A stretch of DNA of 64,000 nt from Bimastos eiseni (GCA_959347315.1 OY365814.1:1907161-1971160); one strand, 5' to 3'; counted from the stretch's first letter, positions 54,801 to 63,385 are shown. Program-made: numbers and translations. The notes: generated from the sequence alone by a model not told the origin.

Positions 54801-57800
54801 GGTTTTCAATTAGTGGAAAGCTTTGAGAGTTTTTATTTAATACAATACAACTGTAATGTAACAACAATGCCATCCTTACAAAAAGTTCACAAGTGCAAAC
54901 TTAAGTCAGATTGACCATAGAAAGTCAGACAGACTGGAAAATAAGACGGTAGAGAAAGTTAAGTAAAGGTAGAGAAGGTTTGAAAGGTAAACTAGAGAAA
55001 GTTAAGTTAAAGAACAGAGAGTTAAGATGAATTAGAGAAAATAAAAGTAAAACAGAGAAAGTTAAGGTGAAGTTGAGAAAATAAAAGTAAAACAGAGAAA
55101 GTTAAGGTGAAGTAGAGAAAATAAAAGTAAAACAGAGAAAGTTAAGGTGAAGTAGAGAAAGGCATGGTAAAATGAATGCATGGGGAATAATTACTTACCT
55201 CCTCTTTGATAACTGGATGCTACCCTCAATATCCCTCATCTCATTTTCATCAGGGTCCAAGTGAGACCTCTTCCTAGGATATGCAAACATAAAAAGGTAA
55301 ACCAGAATCACTATTCATAAGCATTTATTAGGCTAATGACTGAGGCATCAATTGATGGTGTTGAGCAATGGTGAGTAAAGGCATTGCTCAAGGACCTTAC
55401 ACAGTAACCATCTCATAGGAGAAGAATTAAACTTGTACTCTCAACATCGTGACAAGGCAATCGCTCAGACCATTCGATAACCATGTGGCAAAAATGCTAT
55501 CTGTGTTTTATCATGTTTTCACAAAAAATGCTATCTGTGGTAGCATATACTAAATTAGGTCTAGGCTAGGCATTTACAGGGTCAGCTATGGTCAGGTGTT
55601 GCAAGGGTCGATAACGGTCAGGATAAGTGTAGTCATTAAACAAAACGCAAAAAACCTCCGACCACATCTGGAGGCATTTGCTCTGTGTGCTGCATGGCAG
55701 AATATTCTGCTGCAGAAGCACTATGCCTAAGGATTTCTACCCTTCTAAGCCTTCTCATTCCCAACAAAACCTGCCTGAGCAGCTGTCCAATCACCTGTCA
55801 ATGATCTATCTGAAACTGTTCTCACATTTCCACTGGACTTCATTTTGTGGTCAACACCTCTGCTATGAAGCAGCACTCGTGAGTAAGCTTTACCCAGAGC
55901 ACAGCATTAGAGCAGCATGTTAGAAATAATGTGGAGATTATGATTACCAATTAAAACATCAAAATAAATATGCGCATAAATTAATCAATTATATGCACTA
56001 AGTTTTAATGGTCAACACTTTAGCAATATTGAGATGATTCCAAATACAACATGAAAATAAATACACATAAATCAATTAACCAAATAAACAGAAAGAGATG
56101 AAAAGTAGACATTTAAATAGTACCAACCGCTTCTTTAGGGCGTCTACAACCGTTTCTGTCAGAAGAGAAGTGGATTCAACGTTCAATGAATCATTCTGGC
56201 TAACATCTTCAAAAGATTGATGTCTGAACAAAACAACAAAACAAAATAACTGAATTAACGTTATTCATGAATTGGCGATACGCAATCTGTCTCAAAGTTC
56301 AAGCGTCATACCAAGGATGAAAAAAGTTTCAATTTATTTCTCAATGGTGAGAAAATGGTGTGCTCGTTTATCTATAAATCTTTATGTTATTATGATTTTT
56401 TTCAAACATACATTGTGATCGGTCAGTCAGCAGAACATTAGGCATGAGTCCCTGATCTACCATTGGTTCAAATGGGTGGCATTACACAGATCTCGCATGC
56501 AGGTCCATTGTAAAGTCAATGACTCCCAAAATGGAAACGCGCACAAATCCTGAGTCTCACTACTTACGGAACTTATACTCAACTTACTTAATTACAGGAG
56601 TCATTACACAGGTTTGGATAATGGTTCCTGGCCCATGGGGATCAGATACTCTCCTCAATAGATTCCATTTCTGAAGTTTCTGAAATTTGAAACAATGGAA
56701 AACACTGATGAATTTATGGATACTCAGATACCTATTCCAAATGGCTTTGGTACCCAGGCCTTTAGAAATATATTTATGCTGCAAGTTAGGCGACACAGCA
56801 CCCTCAGCAAAAGTGACATTTAAACATAATAATAATAATAATTTTTGCTTATTTTCAAACTAACAAACCCCAGTATGATTACAAACACAGCATCAATGAA
56901 TGAAGACAAGTTATCACAGGATTTAAACTCAACGGTCGGCAGCCATGCAAGGCGCCCATTGCGTCACACATGCCTCTAAGTTAATCAAAAGAAGGGCTAG
57001 TCAACTTCAATTGGATAAGGGAATCAAACGCTGTGTTCCAGTGTGTTATAATCCATTGGTCTACAAATGGTCCTCATTCATGGCTCTAGTGATTCAGTCG
57101 AGTGAATGTTACCTCATCAACGACATACGAAGCGGATCTGGTTGAGCGATCTTCACTGTGACCGGTTTGGCGCGATCTTCGTTTCTAAGTGACTGTGGTC
57201 GTCTCCGTGGCGATAGGTGAACGGCCGGCATCTGGCCAACTGGTCTGGAGAACGGTGAGGAATATGACGGAGAATGGATGATGGTGTTGGAATCGCTCTT
57301 CGTCAAGGCGCTATTACAATCAAAGTTTCAGTAAATAATCAGCAAATGGTAAATTGAAGGCCCACAGTAGTCACTCTTTTTGCTATTATAAGAGGGAGTA
57401 CTAGATATGTACCGATACATCGGAAGCACTCATACTTGATGCCGATTATAGAGACATATAGAGATGGCAAGTCCTTCGCACACAACTTCTCTGCAGTACA
57501 ACTGTAATTCCGCAGTCGAAGCGTGTGTATGCACTTCTGAGCAAAAAATGTTGGAAGAATAGCGGCATCAAATTTCAGTAATACATAAAAAATATCGGAG
57601 GTATCGGATATCGGTACGATAATCGGCGCCGATATTAAAAAATCATTTTTTATTTTACAATATTATTGTCTTTAGAAGCAAAATTACAACAGCAATATCG
57701 TTGGGTTTGCAAAGGACAGCATTCCACTATGTTCCCATAGCGTGTGGCTTCAGACCAACCATGCAGTAGGCATTGTGCAAGTATAAAACGTGGGAAAGCT

Positions 57801-60800
57801 GTTGTGCAGAGTGAGTCGTATTGCCTGCTTAATTACCCTAGGCACTGAGATCTCATCTCTGTCTGGTCGATGGTTTGGCCAAAGTGGCACGTCGTAAAAG
57901 GCCAGTCTAGGGAGGTAATGGCTTCATTGCCATGTTTATTAGGAGGCATCCAATTACATAGATATCTCTTTTCTCTCCTCCGTCATGCAAGGTCGACGGC
58001 GGGCGGTGTGCCTAATCTGTATTACTGTCTGCCTAGGAATAGTCTCCAACTACATGTATATGTCTCCTACGGACCAAGTGTTTTGCTTGTATCACAACAA
58101 TAGGCAGTAGCAGGTCTATCTTTTAGAAACACAATGAAATAATTGGTAAAATAATTGATATCGGCAACGAAATAATCGGTATAAAGTGATACTGGCACAG
58201 CTCTAGGGGTACTTGTTGTTCCATTTGCGCATACAGCAGATATGCCAAACTGCATTCTCTGTGGCAGGTTCCAGTGTTTGTAATGGCCTCTCTCTGTAGT
58301 TATTGCTGTTCAATAATCATGTAGAAGCCATTTGAAAACTTACCCTATTGTCAAGGCTGGAGTTGGGAGCGATTTTGAGTGGGTATTTTGAGTGGGCATT
58401 TTGAACGAGTGAGACAAAGTGGCATCTATAGATGGAATCATCATTGGAAGTCATACATTCAGATGAATTCAAGAAAACATTGATCATTATTATAACTATT
58501 AAAATAGAATATCTCAGAGAACGGATGATCGCAATATTGGAACCATCCTTTCATCATAATCGCATGAATGGTAATCTATCAAATGACATAAAGTGGAGCT
58601 CATCACAGCAATTGTAGAGATTCGATTGTCATTGCTTATCACTGCAGCAATCAAGACAACTGACATTAAAAATAATGATTTTAAGAAATTATCACCACAA
58701 AATCGTCATTGGTGCAAAAGCAATAGCACCAAGAAGAATTTATCAGACATTTAAATGTTCATTACACTCTTTTAATTAAAATATATTCTCTTCATCATAA
58801 TAACTTCATCTTGCTTACTTACTCGTTGACCTGTTGCATTATGGGATGTGTGTGGTTATATTGTTAGAAGCGCTCTACTTCTGCGCATTCATGGGTGGCC
58901 ATATTGTTTACAAATTTGGGGAATTAGTACTTAGTAACGGAGAAGATATATGGGGGATGAACAACAGCGTAGTGGTCAGCGCGTTAAATTACTATGTAAT
59001 CCAAACGCAACTTTTGAACTAAAATATTGCAATCAATTGAAGCTCTCAATCGAAATCTGGCAAGTCAGAGAAACTATGTCCACCACTAAGATCCGTATGC
59101 ACATGAAACAGATAAGTTGTAAGAATTGAATAGCCCCCATCAATGTCATATTTATCATAGTAGTAAGTAATGACAGAACTTAGTAACGGTAAAATCGTAG
59201 TTTAGGCTGTTAAATTATTTTCATTTTTCCTAGGCTGTTAAACTATTTATATACAGATGATGGCCACTTTAGAGAATAGGAAACATTTTATTAACAACTG
59301 TAGCTTAAATGGAAGCTGGATTCATGAAAAGAATCATGTTTAAATGGAAGCTGAATTGATGAAATAGGATGCATAAGTAGAAGTCATTTTGATGCGAGAA
59401 TGTCTATACGACGGATGTAAAAAAGTCGAGTACTCAAAAACTCGATTGATGAAAAGAAATATACTTAAGTGGAAGGAAGTCAGATTTAATTTGTTTTTGG
59501 TGTTTCTAAATTTAACAGCCTAACAACGGGATATAGGAAATGAAAATAGTTTAACAGCCTAAACTATGATTTTACCGTAGTAATTATAGCAATCATATAA
59601 CATTGAAGTTATTAAAAGGAAATCTCAAAATAAAAAAATATATAGTAAAATAAAATAAGTACCCTCACAACATAGTTCAAACATTCAGCATAGAGTGTGG
59701 GTAAAATGCGAACCGTGAACTGGCGAACTGTGAACCGGCAAAATGCGAACCATTTGCAAACTTGTTTTTTATTGGCTGCCAAAGTCACGTGACCGGTTCA
59801 CGCCTATGGTTGTAATTTATATTTTTATTCATGCGGCCAAATGTTTTCGGCAATTATCTGTAAACGATACTAGCTATGACCCTGAACCCAATCAATTAAC
59901 TACACTAACCCTAATCCTAACCGACCCTCACCTGATCCGTTCGCGCTTATGGTTCGCATTTTACCGGTTCGCAGTTCGCCGGTTTGCATTTTACCCACAC
60001 TCTTCAGCATACACATAATGGCATTATATAAATGCCAAATACAACTAAATACAATACAATGTCCCTGTTAACATCAGGATCAACCTCAATCATCGAAATC
60101 CGAATCCCCGAAAACGCTGAAAAAGCCAAAAAGTCTGATTCCCCAAAACAGCAATGTACTATTGAAAACGCCCAACTGTCTCGAAACAGCGCAATTCATT
60201 CATCAATCCAGTTTCTGCATGAATTCTTTTCATCCATCCAACTTCCATTTAAGCAGAATCATTATTCATCAATCCAGTTTCGTTTTCGGGGATACGGCGG
60301 AAATCGGTTTCGGCGATTCGCTACGCACCCGTTAACATCAAACTGAACAATCTTTCATATTTAAGTAGATTTGTCAGCTACAACAATCCTAACATTAATA
60401 CACAGAACAGTAGATCACGGTAAGAAAATAATAAAATACACATGTCCTCTTCACAAAAATGCAAGGAACTGGACGACATACCTCGATTCTTTTCTGAATT
60501 GTGGGTATACGCGGTTAAAACTAGGCGTCAGCGGTCCTGCCACACCTACGTCGGACTGCCTACCCCTAACCCTGTCCACGCGGCCGCCAGCGGATGACAG
60601 GCCACGCAGGTTCATCTCGTATAGGAACAAAGGCCGCTTATCGTTTATGTCCCTCCGTTCGCTCGACAGGTTTTGGCCTCCCTCTTCGACACACGTTTGG
60701 CTCCGTGTGGCACTCTTCGCGGTCATCGGAGGGGTTGACACGGTCTTGGGCACTACCCGAGAAAACTTGTTAACAATATGATGTACGACTCCGCTAAATT

Positions 60801-60906
60801 TATTCCACCCGAAGTTACCCGATCGCGCCAGTCCGACCGGTGGTTGTAAACTATCGTCCGATTCCGACTCCAATTCGCCGCAGTCTTTTTCGTCAGCGCC
60901 GTTCAT
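42714..60906 (-). CDS. POM121-like FG nucleoporin, ten coding exons
   Basis: Exons, in transcript order: 60906-60482, 57310-57113, 56223-56128, 55273-55199, 54339-54096, 51133-50997, 49749-49488, 48819-48708, 47418-44782, 42850-42714. All introns are GT-AG, every junction keeps frame, and the sum (4,323 nt) gives 1,440 residues. Family marks known for POM121: PVTVKIAQPDP (about 191-201; vertebrate TVRIAPPD), ETVVDALKKR at the exon 3 end (vertebrate ETVLSALKE), a Ser/Arg stretch in exon 6, EFSADDFERDRDLLNSRAS in exon 8 (vertebrate AEDLDLEKKASLQWFN), a large FG-repeat exon (about 519-1397) and a basic tail HRTKKRGR. Such proteins sit in the nuclear pore, where the FG domain binds transport receptors. 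No transmembrane helix is visible, whereas vertebrate POM121 has one near its N-terminus. Residues 32-52 could form an amphipathic helix. Any noncoding first exon is unknown. Confidence 0.88.
42941..43530 (+). mobile_element. L2/CR1-like reverse transcriptase 3' fragment inside the last intron
   Basis: Plus strand: PIVCSRIDYCNSLHIGLAKV then LLQSVLKTAARLIPCS, later MAQFRPLATIGPP and SLSSYFTVF in shifted frames. Block order is that of the C-terminal RT region. Same family as 13390-13570. It lies antisense in the intron between exons 9 and 10. Confidence 0.7.
43530..44780. other. Remainder of the last intron, nothing recognised
   Basis: AT-rich intronic sequence. Minus-strand open frames at 43520-44037 have no family and no splice context that fits the gene's phases. 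Confidence 0.45.
44782..47418 (-). CDS. POM121-like gene, exon 9 (FG-repeat domain)
   Basis: A 2,637-nt exon with acceptor TTTTCATCCATTGTAG|TGCC and donor GCATTTG|GTAAGT. It encodes about 879 residues, low-complexity Ser/Thr/Asn/Gly/Ala, with dozens of FG dipeptides, mainly FAFGNSG, FSFGNSG and TFGSNxAT. Charged residues are very few, as in permeability-barrier FG domains. From about 45400 to 45660 a block of near-identical units gives repeated NTFGSNSAT. Open frames on the opposite strand or in other frames here are shadows of the repeat. Confidence 0.9.
45400..45665 (-). repeat. In-frame minisatellite encoding NTFGSNSAT units
   Basis: About eight tandem 30-bp units (TTAGCAGTTGCAGAGTTGCT on the plus strand and variants) inside exon 9. 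The unit length is a multiple of three, so copy changes alter FG-repeat number without breaking the frame. Confidence 0.8.
47420..48707. other. Intron 8 with short repeat pieces
   Basis: Holds a CA/TA microsatellite (47610-47665) and TATAAATATxxGTATTGT units near 48170-48250. It also has two short pieces of retrotransposon 3' tail (ATAGAGCTCCTTTATAAGG at about 47990; ATATAGCACCTCTCACAGTG at about 48265). A 116-codon plus-strand open frame at 48284-48634 has no recognisable family. Confidence 0.45.
48708..48819 (-). CDS. POM121-like gene, exon 8
   Basis: Acceptor CTTTGCAG|GCGTC and donor GATAGTG|GTGAGT. It encodes ASVEFSADDFERDRDLLNSR and ASRLLQGFFEGEDETDS, a helical acidic segment like that preceding the FG domain in POM121. 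Confidence 0.85.
48883..49093 (+). mobile_element. Diverged tRNA-derived SINE, family 2
   Basis: Matches the better copy at 50708-50936: TTGGCTAGAGCGGTCAG (A-box region), then CTCCTTGACCAAGTCCTCTG, CAACTGCAATTGCACTACAG-like words and AGAAGGAAATATCAAATT at the end. The B box is eroded. It lies in intron 7, about 65 bp upstream of exon 8's acceptor. Confidence 0.65.
49300..49445 (+). repeat. Short tandem repeat in intron 7
   Basis: Repeats of ATAGACACATACCAATACAG and ATATATACAGA, two to three copies, just downstream of exon 7 on the minus strand. Confidence 0.7.
49488..49749 (-). CDS. POM121-like gene, exon 7
   Basis: Acceptor CGCAATTTCAG|TCCT and donor GTGAAG|GTGAGC. It encodes PTHQDEDLRSGHRSDRAHSI .. 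QDVDSVQRAPLLVRD .. SSPIVTPSKDLRAQMVESSE. A nearer acceptor (CCAAG|ATGAGG) is rejected because it breaks the frame. Confidence 0.8.
50708..50936 (+). mobile_element. tRNA-derived SINE, family 2 (best copy)
   Basis: The head GTGTGGCCGATCGGTTAGAG gives an A box, and GGGTTCGAGCC (50765-50775) is a good B box for RNA polymerase III. The body contains TGGGCAAGTCCTTCGCGCAC and AGCAAAAAATTTTGGAAGA and ends in (AATA)n at 50921-50936. It is in intron 6 of the POM121-like gene, antisense to it. The 70-codon open frame across it is the SINE itself, not a protein gene. Confidence 0.85.
50997..51133 (-). CDS. POM121-like gene, exon 6
   Basis: Acceptor TTTGTACACAG|CGTG. It encodes RAKSLSQSRAASSQDESMPL followed by the Ser/Arg-rich GRASSRTSRCSSRLSRPSRA. 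It resembles the SQSSDDHLNKRSRTSS region of POM121. The donor AACAG|GTTCGA is weak at positions 3-5, but it is the only one here that leaves the phase required by exon 7. Confidence 0.75.
51487..51566 (+). mobile_element. Possible tRNA-like SINE head
   Basis: GACCATAGGGTAATGGAGAA resembles an A box and CGAGTTCGATACCTG resembles a B box about 45 bp later. No body of the other SINE families follows, because a transposon end starts at 51575. It may be a truncated third SINE family. Confidence 0.35.
51986..52072. repeat. 41-bp inverted repeat with 5-nt loop
   Basis: The arms 51986-52026 and 52032-52072 are reverse complements with a single mismatch, around the loop ACGTC. Outer ends read GGCAATACATTGACTTGG and its reverse. 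The right arm is continuous with the relic gene that follows. Confidence 0.95.
52032..53010 (+). pseudogene. Relic of an unassigned transposon-borne gene
   Basis: Frame 1 (to 52274): ALRQEMVKFCKAALEALHPR, EDYKEFLNLMGCENGASVSF and WAPGAFHHACWLADTIYGI. Frame 2 (52355-52702): FWHDAPLPLRALLSDLLLLE, TVFDRHLWHIQKFWFACHCL and SVKSLSRPPNLSA. Shifted frames follow: ATVIFDVLHLNGK, FLGMDPEK, MTVVNYSAAREPLP and NSSLTKNENQN. The order RxPGAxHHAxW .. WxxAPLxxxxP .. HLWxxxE .. VVNxxAER .. LTKxExQ is one I associate with uncharacterised multi-copy proteins of cnidarians and arthropods, but I cannot name a function. At least three frameshifts or stops make it dead. Its position between matching terminal repeats suggests it is the element's own gene, perhaps a transposase or accessory protein. 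Confidence 0.6.
53430..53665. repeat. ATT/ATA microsatellite
   Basis: About 200 bp of ATTATT, ATCATT and AATAAT runs. The 61-codon Ile-rich open frame here is an artefact. Confidence 0.9.
53695..54065 (-). mobile_element. L2/CR1-like reverse transcriptase tail fragment
   Basis: Minus strand: LGLAPAYLHDLC, then RAFSVVGPSLWNTL in a nearly open frame, preceded by MLRWLPHHQQISYHI near 54040. The 3' word ATATAGCGCCTCTTCAAG (plus strand 53690-53707) is the shared tail of this family. It begins only about 30 bp past the donor of exon 5. Confidence 0.7.
54096..54339 (-). CDS. POM121-like gene, exon 5
   Basis: Acceptor TTCTGTATTGAG|ATGTTC and donor ATTACG|GTAATA. It encodes CSRKDELAPSETLMSRGMKR .. 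SFGCGVRNVIDASYSSHLRW. I chose the acceptor because the nearer AAAAG|ATGAAC would create an immediate stop in the frame delivered by exon 4. Confidence 0.75.
54500..54725 (+). mobile_element. Non-LTR reverse transcriptase tail fragment
   Basis: Plus strand: CWRSFTVAGPSIWNSLPHHV then SSVSKTVF and a stop, with KLKTLL in the next frame. It is the canonical terminal block of L2/CR1-type proteins, from yet another copy, in intron 4 antisense to the host gene. Confidence 0.7.
54935..55170 (+). repeat. ~40-bp minisatellite in intron 4
   Basis: Units of ACAGAGAAAGTTAAGGTGAA plus GTAGAGAAAATAAAAGTAAA, three near-perfect and two to three diverged copies, ending about 30 bp from exon 4's donor. Confidence 0.85.
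55199..55273 (-). CDS. POM121-like gene, exon 4
   Basis: Acceptor ATATCCTAG|GAAG and donor AGGAG|GTAAGT. It encodes KRSHLDPDENEMRDIEGSIQ and LSKR. Together with exon 3 it reproduces the acidic stretch between two basic clusters (KKR .. KRR) seen after ETVLSALKE in POM121. In that family the basic clusters act as nuclear localisation signals. Confidence 0.85.
55276..56125. other. Intron 3, nothing recognised
   Basis: An 81-codon plus-strand open frame (55678-55923) has no recognisable family. No repeats of the named families are seen. Confidence 0.45.
56128..56223 (-). CDS. POM121-like gene, exon 3
   Basis: Acceptor TTTTGTTCAG|ACATC and donor AAGCG|GTTGGT. It encodes HQSFEDVSQNDSLN .. LLTETVVDALKKR, the counterpart of the ETVLSALKE block of vertebrate POM121. 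It is too short to be found by open-frame length. Confidence 0.85.
56226..57110. other. Intron 2, nothing recognised
   Basis: Only an (AAT)n run at 56826-56845 and AT-rich spacer. The short open frames lack splice-phase agreement with the gene. Confidence 0.45.
57113..57310 (-). CDS. POM121-like gene, exon 2
   Basis: Acceptor TTGTAATAG|CGCC and donor ATGAG|GTAACA. It encodes SALTKSDSN .. SPSYSSPFSRPVGQ .. RNEDRAKPVTVKIAQPDP. The last motif is the best single link to the POM121 family. Confidence 0.85.
57402..58205. mobile_element. hAT-like nonautonomous element, copy 2, with SINE inserted
   Basis: Starts TAGATATGTACCGATACATCGG-like and ends GGCACAGCTCTA. The body matches 4874-5520. GGGAGTAC before it and GGGGTACT after it resemble an 8-bp target duplication with one indel. 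A SINE 3' piece (57466-57592) interrupts it near the left end. Confidence 0.65.
57466..57592 (+). mobile_element. SINE family 2, 3' part, nested in the hAT-like element
   Basis: GGCAAGTCCTTCGCACACAA, GCAGTACAACTGTAATTCCG, TTCTGAGCAAAAAATGTTGG and ATCAAATTTCAGTAATA match the body of 50708-50936. The tRNA head is missing, as expected for a 5'-truncated insertion. Confidence 0.75.
58206..59185. other. Intron 1, nothing recognised
   Basis: No exon that fits the phase-2 junction between exons 1 and 2 was found. A strong donor-like CGA|GTAAGTAAG near 58820 (minus strand) has no open acceptor side. Short open frames lack families. Confidence 0.4.
59186..59578. mobile_element. Foldback MITE, intact copy
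   Basis: The left end ACGGTAAAATCGTAGTTTAG and the reverse of the right end (ACGGTAAAATCATAGTTTAG) continue as inverted repeats for about 40 bp (GGCTGTTAAAxTATTTTCATTT). The flanks both read AGTA. The middle holds ~35-bp GGAAGCTGGATT units. A damaged copy is at 22108-22570. Confidence 0.75.
59693..60002. mobile_element. 310-bp MITE with 9-bp target duplication
   Basis: The exact direct repeat TTCAGCATA stands at 59684-59692 and 60003-60011. The ends are inverted: GAGTGTGGGTAAAATGC at the left and its reverse at the right. Both arms hold further GCGAAC / GTTCGC words. No transposase. A 9-bp duplication is compatible with Mutator-like or Merlin-like families (8-10 bp). Confidence 0.9.
60062..60334 (-). 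repeat. ~270-bp MITE-like repeat, reverse copy
   Basis: Plus strand from CATCAGGATCAACCTCAATC through CCGAATCCCCGAAAACGCTG, ~35-bp units, then TCGTTTTCGGGGATACGGCGG to CTACGCACCC. It is the reverse of 31480-31700. The 104-codon open frame across it is an artefact. Confidence 0.7.
60482..60906 (-). CDS. POM121-like gene, exon 1 (start codon)
   Basis: Begins MNGADEKDCGELESESDD and ends FRKES with donor GAG|GTATGT (phase 2). It encodes an acidic start, then NKFSGVVHHIVNKFSRVV (about residues 35-52), whose hydrophobic residues could line one face of a helix, then PLTPSFNRVYPQFRKES. There is no stretch long and hydrophobic enough to cross a membrane. The ATG at 60906 is the first in the frame near a region rich in CpG. 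Confidence 0.75.
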
Positions 60907-61650
60907 CGTTTTGCTACGAAATACAACAAGATTTTAAAATTTTTCCGGAAAGAAGCCTAGATACCACGTGATTCCGCCATTGACGACGATTGGCATTAAG
61001 TCGCCAGATGTCGCTAAAATGTCAGCGTCGTCTGGCGATTAGTTTCTCAGTCCTATAAAAATTAGAAATAATTTTTAGATATTAATATTAATCGCTAATT
61101 CGTCAAAAATAATGGTTTCAATTAATACAAATTTTTTTCATGAATTGGCTACAACTATTAAGCGTTTTTACTCTTCTTTCGATTATGTTCTTCGTCTTGT
61201 TACCTCTTGACACTCTGACCAGGGTTGCAAACATGTTGGCTTTTTGGTATCTTATTTGGTTTTTGTTTTTTTTACAAAAAAACCCAAAAAATCGAAAATG
61301 GCAATTGTTTTGTTTTTAAAATATATTGTTTTAAAATTTACTAATATTACTATTAGGCTACATAATAACGGAACGGGGCCTATTCGACAGTGACCAAGAT
61401 GACGACTTACACCCCCTCCGATATGGGTGTAGTTCGAGTTGCAATCCGCTGAGTAAGGCTTCAGTGGTTTGCTGAAGACTAACCATTTAAGGTTTAAATA
61501 GCTCCTTTCTGGATGGCGCTTGGAATAAGACACGCTTGTTCGATAATCCTCTTTTAATGTACAACGGAAAACAATACTTCTGTAGCGCCCATTCGGAAAC
61601 AGTCCGTATCTCACCCCCTCAATACGCCCTACGTAGATAACTAACGAGTA
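60907..61650 (-). promoter_or_regulatory. Presumed 5' flank of the POM121-like gene
   Basis: 60945-61050 is locally CpG-rich (GACGACGATTGGC, GTCGTCTGGCGATTAG) and has no TATA box close to the start, as usual for housekeeping promoters. ATTGGC near 60988 could be a reverse CCAAT-type box. This is a weak inference. A 120-codon open frame at 61252-61614 has no family. Confidence 0.25.
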
Positions 61651-61651
61651 A

Positions 61652-61945
61652 TTGCAACGCTACGTCAATGGCTGACGGCGATTACTATGCTACGTCAATG
61701 GCTGACGGCGACTACTATGCTACCTCAATGGCTGACGGCGACTATCGCAAATCTACGACGACTATATCCACGACGACTATCGCAAATCTACGACGACTAT
61801 ATCCACGACGACTATCGCAAAGCCACGACGACTACTCGTGCTTCCTAGGAGCCGAGACTGCAAGGCCGAAGTCGAATTTACAAGGCTCCCCGATGACGAT
61901 CTCCAGACGACGACAACGACGACGACGACGATTTGATCCCGATCT
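61652..61945 (+). repeat. Two adjoining minisatellites (30-bp and ~34-bp units)
   Basis: Three 30-bp units GCTACxTCAATGGCTGACGG plus CGAxTACTAT (61650-61742) are followed by units with CGCAAATCTACGACGACTAT and ATCCACGACGACTAT (to about 61835) and an ACGACG run to 61935. The plus-strand frame reads repeated MADGDYYATS, but it is bounded only by the repeat and I do not call it a gene. Confidence 0.85.
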
Positions 61946-61989
61946 TCCAAGCGACGACTACTCCTTCGACCGAACACCCGATCCCTTTT

Positions 61990-62120
61990 ATACTAGCTTG
62001 TTGTAGATAGTAGATGATACACAGTAGATAGGAGACAGTAGATAGTAGATAAGCGTATACAACAGGTAGATACCACAGTAGAAAGAACACAGCAGACAGG
62101 TGTACACAACAGGCAGACAC
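61990..62120 (+). repeat. TAGATAG / CAGGTAGACAC-type short tandem repeat
   Basis: Repeats of GTAGATAGTAGAT and ACAGCAGGCAGACACTA-type units. Low complexity. Confidence 0.75.
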
Positions 62121-62784
62121 TACAGCAGGCAGACACTAGGTAGGCGTACCTCTGAACCGTTACAATATTACTAATTGTGTGTTATTCAGTGGAATATCAA
62201 GCTAAATTAATTATATAAACAAGTTAGGGCTCTTATTCATGCTGTGTTTGATGCTTTTTGTAACAAAATTGTTGCTACAAGATCCAAAGGAAAACTAAAA
62301 ACCAAAAAATCGAAAAACCATGAAACCAAAAAACCACTTTTGATTTTAGAAAATCTTGGTTGTTTGCACCTCTGACTCTAACGCTGCTGGCAATAATTAT
62401 CTTAGGTCTACTGGAAAAAAGCATTGCAATACGCTAGGCCTACCTATAGACCTACCAAAGATGGTATTAATTAAAGTAATTAATCGTCCAATTTCTTCTT
62501 TTGGTAGGCCTAATTAAAGTATCGCGATACCTACACCAATACTTTTACCAATACTATTGGATAGGCCCTAGGCTAAGTTTGCTAAATTCGATCTTAGCAC
62601 ACTGCATGCACTGAAAATAATTAGGGTCTGTTATGATGAATTTCCTACGGTATCGGTTCAATTGGAACAATGGCAATGAAAAGCCTTCAGGCAAGCTATT
62701 CGAGAACCCTGCGCTGATATCGCATTTGCAATATTAGTTTCATTTTCAATATCAACTAAATGGGCCTAACTTCGAAAGCATTCA

Positions 62785-63385
62785 CATTTTAATGAGGCTT
62801 CAACCGCCCATCGCAAAGGACCATCCATGTACCTAGTTCTAGACCGACTATAGCTTCGAAAGCACTCACATTTTAACAGTGTTGTATACAAGACTTGAAA
62901 CTTCAAGACCAAGACGAGACCGAGACAGTGAAGTTCCGAGACCGAGACCGAGACAGTGAGGTACCAAGACCGAGACCGAGACCAAGACACTAGGCTCAAG
63001 CCAGTACGAGACAGTAAAAGACAAGTGATCCTATACAAAATGATGTAAAATACAAATGTATAAGTTTTCGGGAATAACGTTCATTTGTAATTTCAATTTA
63101 AAACTTGTAATATATATAGTGCCAATTCCTGAGAATAGTTTTTATATTGCCACAAGATTTTAAGACACTTAACGCGAAACTTATCGAGATCTCTTGCTCG
63201 AGACAGAACAAGACTTTCACTTCAAGACAGTTTCCAAAAATTCGAGACACTACCTCGAGACCGAGACAGCAGGCTTCCGAGACCGAGACACTGTCTCGAG
63301 ACCATACAACTCTGCATTTTAATGAGGCTTCCACCGCCTATGGCAAAGTAACATAGGCCTACCTAGTTCTAGACCGACTTTCAGC
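62785..63385 (+). repeat. GAGACCGAGACC-rich element between direct repeats
   Basis: 62880-63310 begins GTGTTGTATACAAGAC and ends CGAGACCATACAACTCTG, with (GAGACC)n / (GAGACA)n segments at both ends. It is a relative of the GACCAA-rich elements at 34581 and 37549. The sequence CATTTTAATGAGGCTTC .. ACCTAGTTCTAGACCGACT occurs on both sides (62787-62850 and 63312-63380), so the element lies within a duplicated flank. Confidence 0.6.

Noticed and set aside
58790..58860. Extra exon between exons 1 and 2 suggested by a strong donor (CGA|GTAAGTAAG)
   Set aside because: All upstream acceptors I tried give stops in the required phase, and exons 1 and 2 already join in frame.
61668..62006. 112-codon open frame with MADGDYYATS repeats
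   Set aside because: Its beginning is a 30-bp minisatellite, the rest is ACGACG low-complexity sequence, and no splice sites or family are evident.
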